Below, piece after piece: positions 11,816 through 14,440 of a stretch of 14,440 bases of DNA. Numbering within the stretch: position 1 is the stretch's first letter; each line of letters starts with the position of its first letter. Source of the DNA: an uncultured Clostridia bacterium (GTDB lineage Bacteria > Bacillota > Clostridia > TANB77 > CAG-508); NCBI GenBank assembly GCA_948585895.1, contig CAPBNZ010000047.1, positions 1 through 14,440 on the forward strand, read 5' to 3'. The translations under genes were made by a program, and so were the position numbers. The notes beneath the pieces were generated by a model. That model was not told the origin of the DNA, made no database searches, and was given only the letters and a program-made list of their open reading frames with translations.

Positions 11816-12700
11816 ATGAAAAAAGTATTATTATTGGGGTTATGTTGTTTATGTTTTTGTGGTTGTGGGGAGAAAAAAGAAGAAAAAAAAATTGATTCTA
11901 AAATTGAAAACTATTTAAAAGAAAATATGCCATTTGGTTATATGTATCGTGAAGATAAAATTAATGTTGTTGATTCTCATCTAACAATATATGAAATACA
12001 GCAAAAAGATTGGTTAGACTGTGCATTTTTTTCTAAATCTGCACTAGAAAGCTTAACAGAAAAAGACATATCTCAAATTGGAATAAAAAGTATAACTTTC
12101 CAATGCAAACAAGATGATTTGAAAGGAAAAGTAATTAGCTCTGTTAGGATAGACAACCTTAGTGAATTTAATAACGAATCTTTTCCAGAGGGTGCAACTA
12201 TTTACAATGAAAATGTAAAAATTTCAGAAAATGATTTAGAAATATTCAAACAATCCAATTCTGCGAAAGAGGCTAGAGAAAAAATAAAAGAAAGAGATGA
12301 AGAGCAAAAAGCTAAAGAAGAACAGGAAGCCAAAGAAAAGGAAGAAAAAGAGCAAAAAGAATTTAAAGATAAATGCAAGTCATACGACTATAAAGAAATA
12401 TTTAGAAATTCTGAAAAATACATAGGAGAATATGCTAAATTTACCGGAAAAGTAATACAAGTACAAGAAAATGGTGAAATATACAGTTTAAGAGTAAATG
12501 TTACTAAGGACAAATATGGCTATTATGATGATACTATAATGATAATTATGTACATGAACGCAATCGATGGACGAATTTTAGAGGATGATATAATTGAATT
12601 TTATGGAAAACTTGGTGAACTAACCTCATATGAAACAGTTTTAGGAGCTACTGTTACTATCCCTACTCTATACGCTCAATACGCTAATTTAAACAATTAA
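11816..12700 (+). CDS. Prophage lipoprotein with C-terminal OB-fold-like domain, 294 aa
   Basis: Lipoprotein signal: Lys2-Lys3, a hydrophobic run, then FCGC, so Cys17 is the likely lipid-bearing residue. Residues 25-145 are a domain I cannot name (MPFGYMYREDKINVVDSHLT, KSITFQCKQDDL). Residues 150-186 are a highly charged Glu/Lys helix, a spacer. Residues 187-290 (YDYKEIFRNSEKYIGEYAKF, TGKVIQVQENG, RILEDDIIEFYGKLGEL) match small OB-fold-type domains common in Firmicutes surface lipoproteins. AAGGAG lies upstream of the ATG. A lipoprotein between repressor and integrase recalls Ltp of phage TP-J34, which blocks superinfection; the same role here is inference. It is exposed on the outside of the membrane. 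Confidence 0.85.
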   Translation: MKKVLLLGLCCLCFCGCGEKKEEKKIDSKIENYLKENMPFGYMYREDKINVVDSHLTIYEIQQKDWLDCAFFSKSALESLTEKDISQIGIKSITFQCKQDDLKGKVISSVRIDNLSEFNNESFPEGATIYNENVKISENDLEIFKQSNSAKEAREKIKERDEEQKAKEEQEAKEKEEKEQKEFKDKCKSYDYKEIFRNSEKYIGEYAKFTGKVIQVQENGEIYSLRVNVTKDKYGYYDDTIMIIMYMNAIDGRILEDDIIEFYGKLGELTSYETVLGATVTIPTLYAQYANLNN

Positions 12701-12726
12701 AAGACACTAACCAATAGTGCCTTTTT
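12699..12726 (+). terminator. Intrinsic terminator of the lipoprotein gene
   Basis: AAAG-A-CACTA, loop ACCAA, TAGTG-C-CTTTTT: a 9-pair stem with one mismatch followed by a T tract, beginning at the lipoprotein stop codon. Confidence 0.75.
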
Positions 12727-12811
12727 CGTTTGTACAATAACAAATAATTTCATCATACAAACTTTCTTTTTGTAGTATTATGTACAGCTTTAGTATCTCT
12801 TCTAATGTCAT
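12707..12811 (-). CDS. Possible 34-aa peptide, leftward
   Basis: A 34-codon frame (MTLEEILKLYIILQKESLYD, then EIICYCTNEKGTIG) starts at 12811 and ends inside the lipoprotein terminator. It looks like a normal protein fragment with an amphipathic helix, and a TTGATA-16-TATTAT promoter lies about 75 bases upstream. The ribosome binding site is poor (only GGGG about 6 bases upstream). It is the only gene-like thing in the 12727-13059 gap. It may be real, or the remnant of a lost gene. Confidence 0.3.
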   Translation of the reverse strand: MTLEEILKLYIILQKESLYDEIICYCTNEKGTIG

Positions 12812-12883
12812 ACTGCAACCCCATTCTTTCTGGATCTACAACACACAACATACTGCTTAAAACATACTACAACTAAATTATAC

Positions 12884-12911
12884 ATAATACCACTTCCCTT
12901 TCCAATATCAA
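12884..12911 (-). promoter_or_regulatory. Leftward promoter within the lysogeny module
   Basis: On the minus strand TTGATA (12911-12906), 16-base spacer, TATTAT (12889-12884). Its -35 overlaps the left arm of the nested inverted repeat, which could therefore be its operator. It would transcribe towards the 34-aa frame and the 3' end of the lipoprotein gene. Confidence 0.4.
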
Positions 12912-12950
12912 CTCTTTAATTGGAATAAATTACCAATTATTTTAGTTGAT
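12907..12950. repeat. Nested inverted repeat upstream of the integrase
   Basis: Outer arms ATCAACT (12907-12913) and AGTTGAT (12944-12950) enclose inner arms AATTGG (12918-12923) and CCAATT (12933-12938) around a 9-base loop. All 13 arm positions pair. It is not followed by a T tract in either direction, so it is more likely a protein-binding site than a terminator. Confidence 0.5.
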
Positions 12951-13009
12951 TTCTTCGCAAACTTATTATATAATTATTTCAAGAAAAAGTAAACGAATGT
13001 TCGCTATAA

Positions 13010-13037
13010 TTGACAAAAAAATATTTTTTGTTAAAAT
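13010..13037 (+). promoter_or_regulatory. Integrase promoter
   Basis: TTGACA (13010-13015), 16-base spacer rich in A and T, TAAAAT (13032-13037), 22 bases before the integrase ATG. A second TATAAT (13005-13010) overlaps the -35 and may be part of another promoter. Confidence 0.65.
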
Positions 13038-13059
13038 ATAGCGCTAGAAAGGAGAAAGT

Positions 13060-14307
13060 ATGCCAGTATATACTGAAAAAGTTAAGGATAAAAAAACTGG
13101 TAAAATGGTCGATAAAATAGTCGATGGGAAAAAACAATATTGTATCAGAACTTATGTAAAAGATGAATTTGGAAAAAAGAAACAAATTTCAAGACATAAC
13201 AAAGAATGGTTAGGAAGAGATGGAAAAACAGAAGCAGAACAAGAAGAAGTTAGATTAAAAAAAGAACATATAATGAGTATTCAAACAAAAATTAAAAAAA
13301 TAACTTTAAAAGAAGGAATGGAGTTATACTTAAAATTTATTGAACCAAGAGTCGATGAAGATACATATAGGGCAAAAAAAACAATGCTAGAACATTTTTG
13401 TGAAATTGATAAAACTGAGCAAGTTACCACATATCCAAATAAATATATTAATTTGTTTAACAAAAATATATATGCAGATTGGCAAATCCAAATGAGAAAG
13501 AAAACATATACTAGGAAAAACGCTAATGAAAAAAATAATATTTCTATTGAACATTTAAACAGAATCCATAACAATATTGTTAAAATGTTAGATTACTTAA
13601 TTGACGAAGGACTATGCAAAGCCAATTTTGCTAAACAATGTGGAAAATTCGGTACACCAAAAGAAATCAAAATGTCTGGATTAAATAAAATATATGAAAC
13701 AATAAATTTTGAAGAATATACAAGATTATTACAAGCTAGCTCTGACAATTTAAAATATAATACTTATTTTTGTTTAGAATTCACGAGAGGACCACGCACT
13801 GGTGAAATAAGAGCATTTAGAATATGCGATTATAACCAATCAAAAAAACAATTAATGGTAAATCATACTATGTCAAAATATAATAAACTCAAAGAACCAA
13901 AAACAGCCTCTTCAAAGGCTCCTATTGATTTAGATGATAACCTAAATAAAAAAATTCAATTACTAATTAATGATTTAAAACAATGTGATGATTTTAATGA
14001 ACAGTGGTATATTTTTGGAAATGAGAATCCAATTTCATCTAATGCTCTACAACATGCACGTGATAAATATTTTAAATTAGCTAAAATTGATAAACATTTA
14101 AGGCTTCACGATTTTAGACATTCATGTGCAACATGGCTATTTTCAATTGGCATTCCCATAACTGTTATATCAAAAATACTAAGACATGCAGACATCAAAG
14201 AAACAATGAAGACATATACACATTTACTAAATGTTGATTACAAAAAAAGCCTAGATATTATAAATAGTTATTCAAAACAAGACCAAAAACAAGACCAAAG
14301 CTTTTAA
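13060..14307 (+). CDS. int: Phage tyrosine integrase, 415 aa
   Basis: Site-specific tyrosine recombinase that would insert and excise the phage at its attachment site. Residues 1-70 are a basic arm-binding-type N-terminus (QYCIRTYVKDEFGKKKQISR). Residues 78-190 form the core-binding SAM-like domain (LKEGMELYLKFIEPRV, HLNRIHNNIVKMLDYLIDEG). The catalytic domain has R246 in GPRTGEIRAF, Lys281 or Lys286 in KTASSKAPI, H350 and R353 in LHDFRHSCAT, H376 in LRHADI and the nucleophile Y386 in KTYTHLL. All catalytic residues are present. AAAGGAG lies upstream of the ATG. The C-terminal tail KQDQKQDQ comes from a 12-bp tandem duplication (14274-14297). It closes the lysogeny module. Confidence 0.95.
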   Translation: MPVYTEKVKDKKTGKMVDKIVDGKKQYCIRTYVKDEFGKKKQISRHNKEWLGRDGKTEAEQEEVRLKKEHIMSIQTKIKKITLKEGMELYLKFIEPRVDEDTYRAKKTMLEHFCEIDKTEQVTTYPNKYINLFNKNIYADWQIQMRKKTYTRKNANEKNNISIEHLNRIHNNIVKMLDYLIDEGLCKANFAKQCGKFGTPKEIKMSGLNKIYETINFEEYTRLLQASSDNLKYNTYFCLEFTRGPRTGEIRAFRICDYNQSKKQLMVNHTMSKYNKLKEPKTASSKAPIDLDDNLNKKIQLLINDLKQCDDFNEQWYIFGNENPISSNALQHARDKYFKLAKIDKHLRLHDFRHSCATWLFSIGIPITVISKILRHADIKETMKTYTHLLNVDYKKSLDIINSYSKQDQKQDQSF

Positions 14308-14440
14308 AAACATAATAAAACCCTTGAATTACAAGGGATAATGACATTATGGCTGCCCCAGTTCGATGGCGGATTACTACTTGCTGCATTTGTTCCTAAT
14401 ATCGCTACAATCATACACAGTAGTATTACCTCTATTCCTA
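14304..14440 (-). CDS. C-terminal end of a leftward hydrophobic ORF (partial)
   Basis: A frame enters from the right edge: a hydrophobic helix (GIEVILLCMIVAILGTNAAS) followed by NPPSNWGSHNVIIP and then CNSRVLLCF before a TAA that lies inside the last codons of the integrase gene. The frame runs straight through the hairpin at 14321-14337, which is odd for an intact gene. It may be a host or phage membrane-protein gene whose true end was replaced at an attachment site, or not a gene at all. Family not recognised. Confidence 0.4.
   Translation of the reverse strand, partial: GIEVILLCMIVAILGTNAASSNPPSNWGSHNVIIPCNSRVLLCF
14311..14337 (-). terminator. Hairpin after the integrase, terminator for leftward transcription
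   Basis: CCCTTG, loop AATTA, CAAGGG (14321-14337). Read leftward it is followed by TTTTATTATG, so it works best as a terminator of transcripts entering from the right; read rightward there is no T tract and termination of int would be weak. Confidence 0.5.

Larger units (their letters stand above)
12727..13059. other. Non-coding stretch before the integrase
   Basis: Apart from the doubtful 34-aa frame there is no gene. It holds an inverted pair of near-identical 13-mers (GTAGTATTATGTA at 12772-12784; 12 of 13 bases match at 12881-12893), a nested inverted repeat (12907-12950), a leftward promoter and the integrase promoter. The inverted 13-mers could be integrase or regulator sites. Confidence 0.45.

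Noticed and set aside
13281..13574. Long leftward frame antisense to the integrase
   Set aside because: Shadow of a strongly coding gene; hydrophobic, with no start signal or neighbour context.
14274..14297. 12-bp tandem duplication at the integrase C-terminus as an att core
   Set aside because: In-frame coding repeat (KQDQ twice); more simply explained as replication slippage.

Overview
The window is AT-rich and reads as the lysogeny, early and replication end of a temperate tailed phage (prophage) of a low-GC Firmicute. TGA is used as an ordinary stop, so code 4 mollicutes are unlikely. Support comes from a dense block of small, overlapping genes with AGGAG-type ribosome binding sites, a phage tyrosine integrase, two XRE regulators and a replication/recombination module. 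I cannot name a host species.

Layout. Positions 1-10641 hold one long leftward early operon of about 24 genes. In transcription order it starts with a Cro-like XRE regulator (10408-10641), a zinc-ribbon protein, a replication initiator carrying a 21-23 bp iteron-like array (candidate origin) and a DnaB-type helicase. Several small proteins follow, then a Rad52-type annealing protein, a RecB-like nuclease, a 53-aa protein, SSB, a sigma-70-like factor with a NUMOD4-like N-terminus, a 57-aa membrane microprotein and a methyltransferase-like protein. The distal end has further small genes, an HNH protein, coiled-coil proteins, a prepilin-like membrane protein and unknowns. The operon runs off the left edge in a truncated membrane-peptide gene.

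Positions 10642-11431 are the genetic switch. It has back-to-back divergent promoters (10671-10732), each with an AACACCTA-type operator half-site in its spacer. A second leftward promoter (11269-11297) carries two ACACA/TGTGT dyads. Two small plus-strand ORFs lie between these promoters, facing the second one.

The rightward lysogeny module follows: a short XRE repressor (11432-11746) with an intrinsic terminator, a prophage lipoprotein (11816-12700) with a terminator, a non-coding stretch with a nested inverted repeat and a possible 34-aa antisense ORF, and the integrase (13060-14307). Past the integrase are a hairpin, a short dyad and the C-terminal end of a leftward hydrophobic ORF. This is the natural place for an attachment site, but no core can be proven from one end.

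Working together: the repressor and Cro-like protein would choose between lysogeny and early transcription. The initiator would open the origin and load the helicase. SSB, the Rad52-like protein and the nuclease would handle recombination. The sigma-like factor, sitting late in the early operon, is a candidate activator of later genes. Most interesting for follow-up are the double-operator switch with its small plus-strand ORFs, the iteron array inside the initiator gene, the helicase with Ala in place of the last Walker A Gly, the prepilin-like phage protein and the NUMOD4/sigma arrangement. Many starts were moved downstream of the longest open frame to the codon with a proper ribosome binding site.
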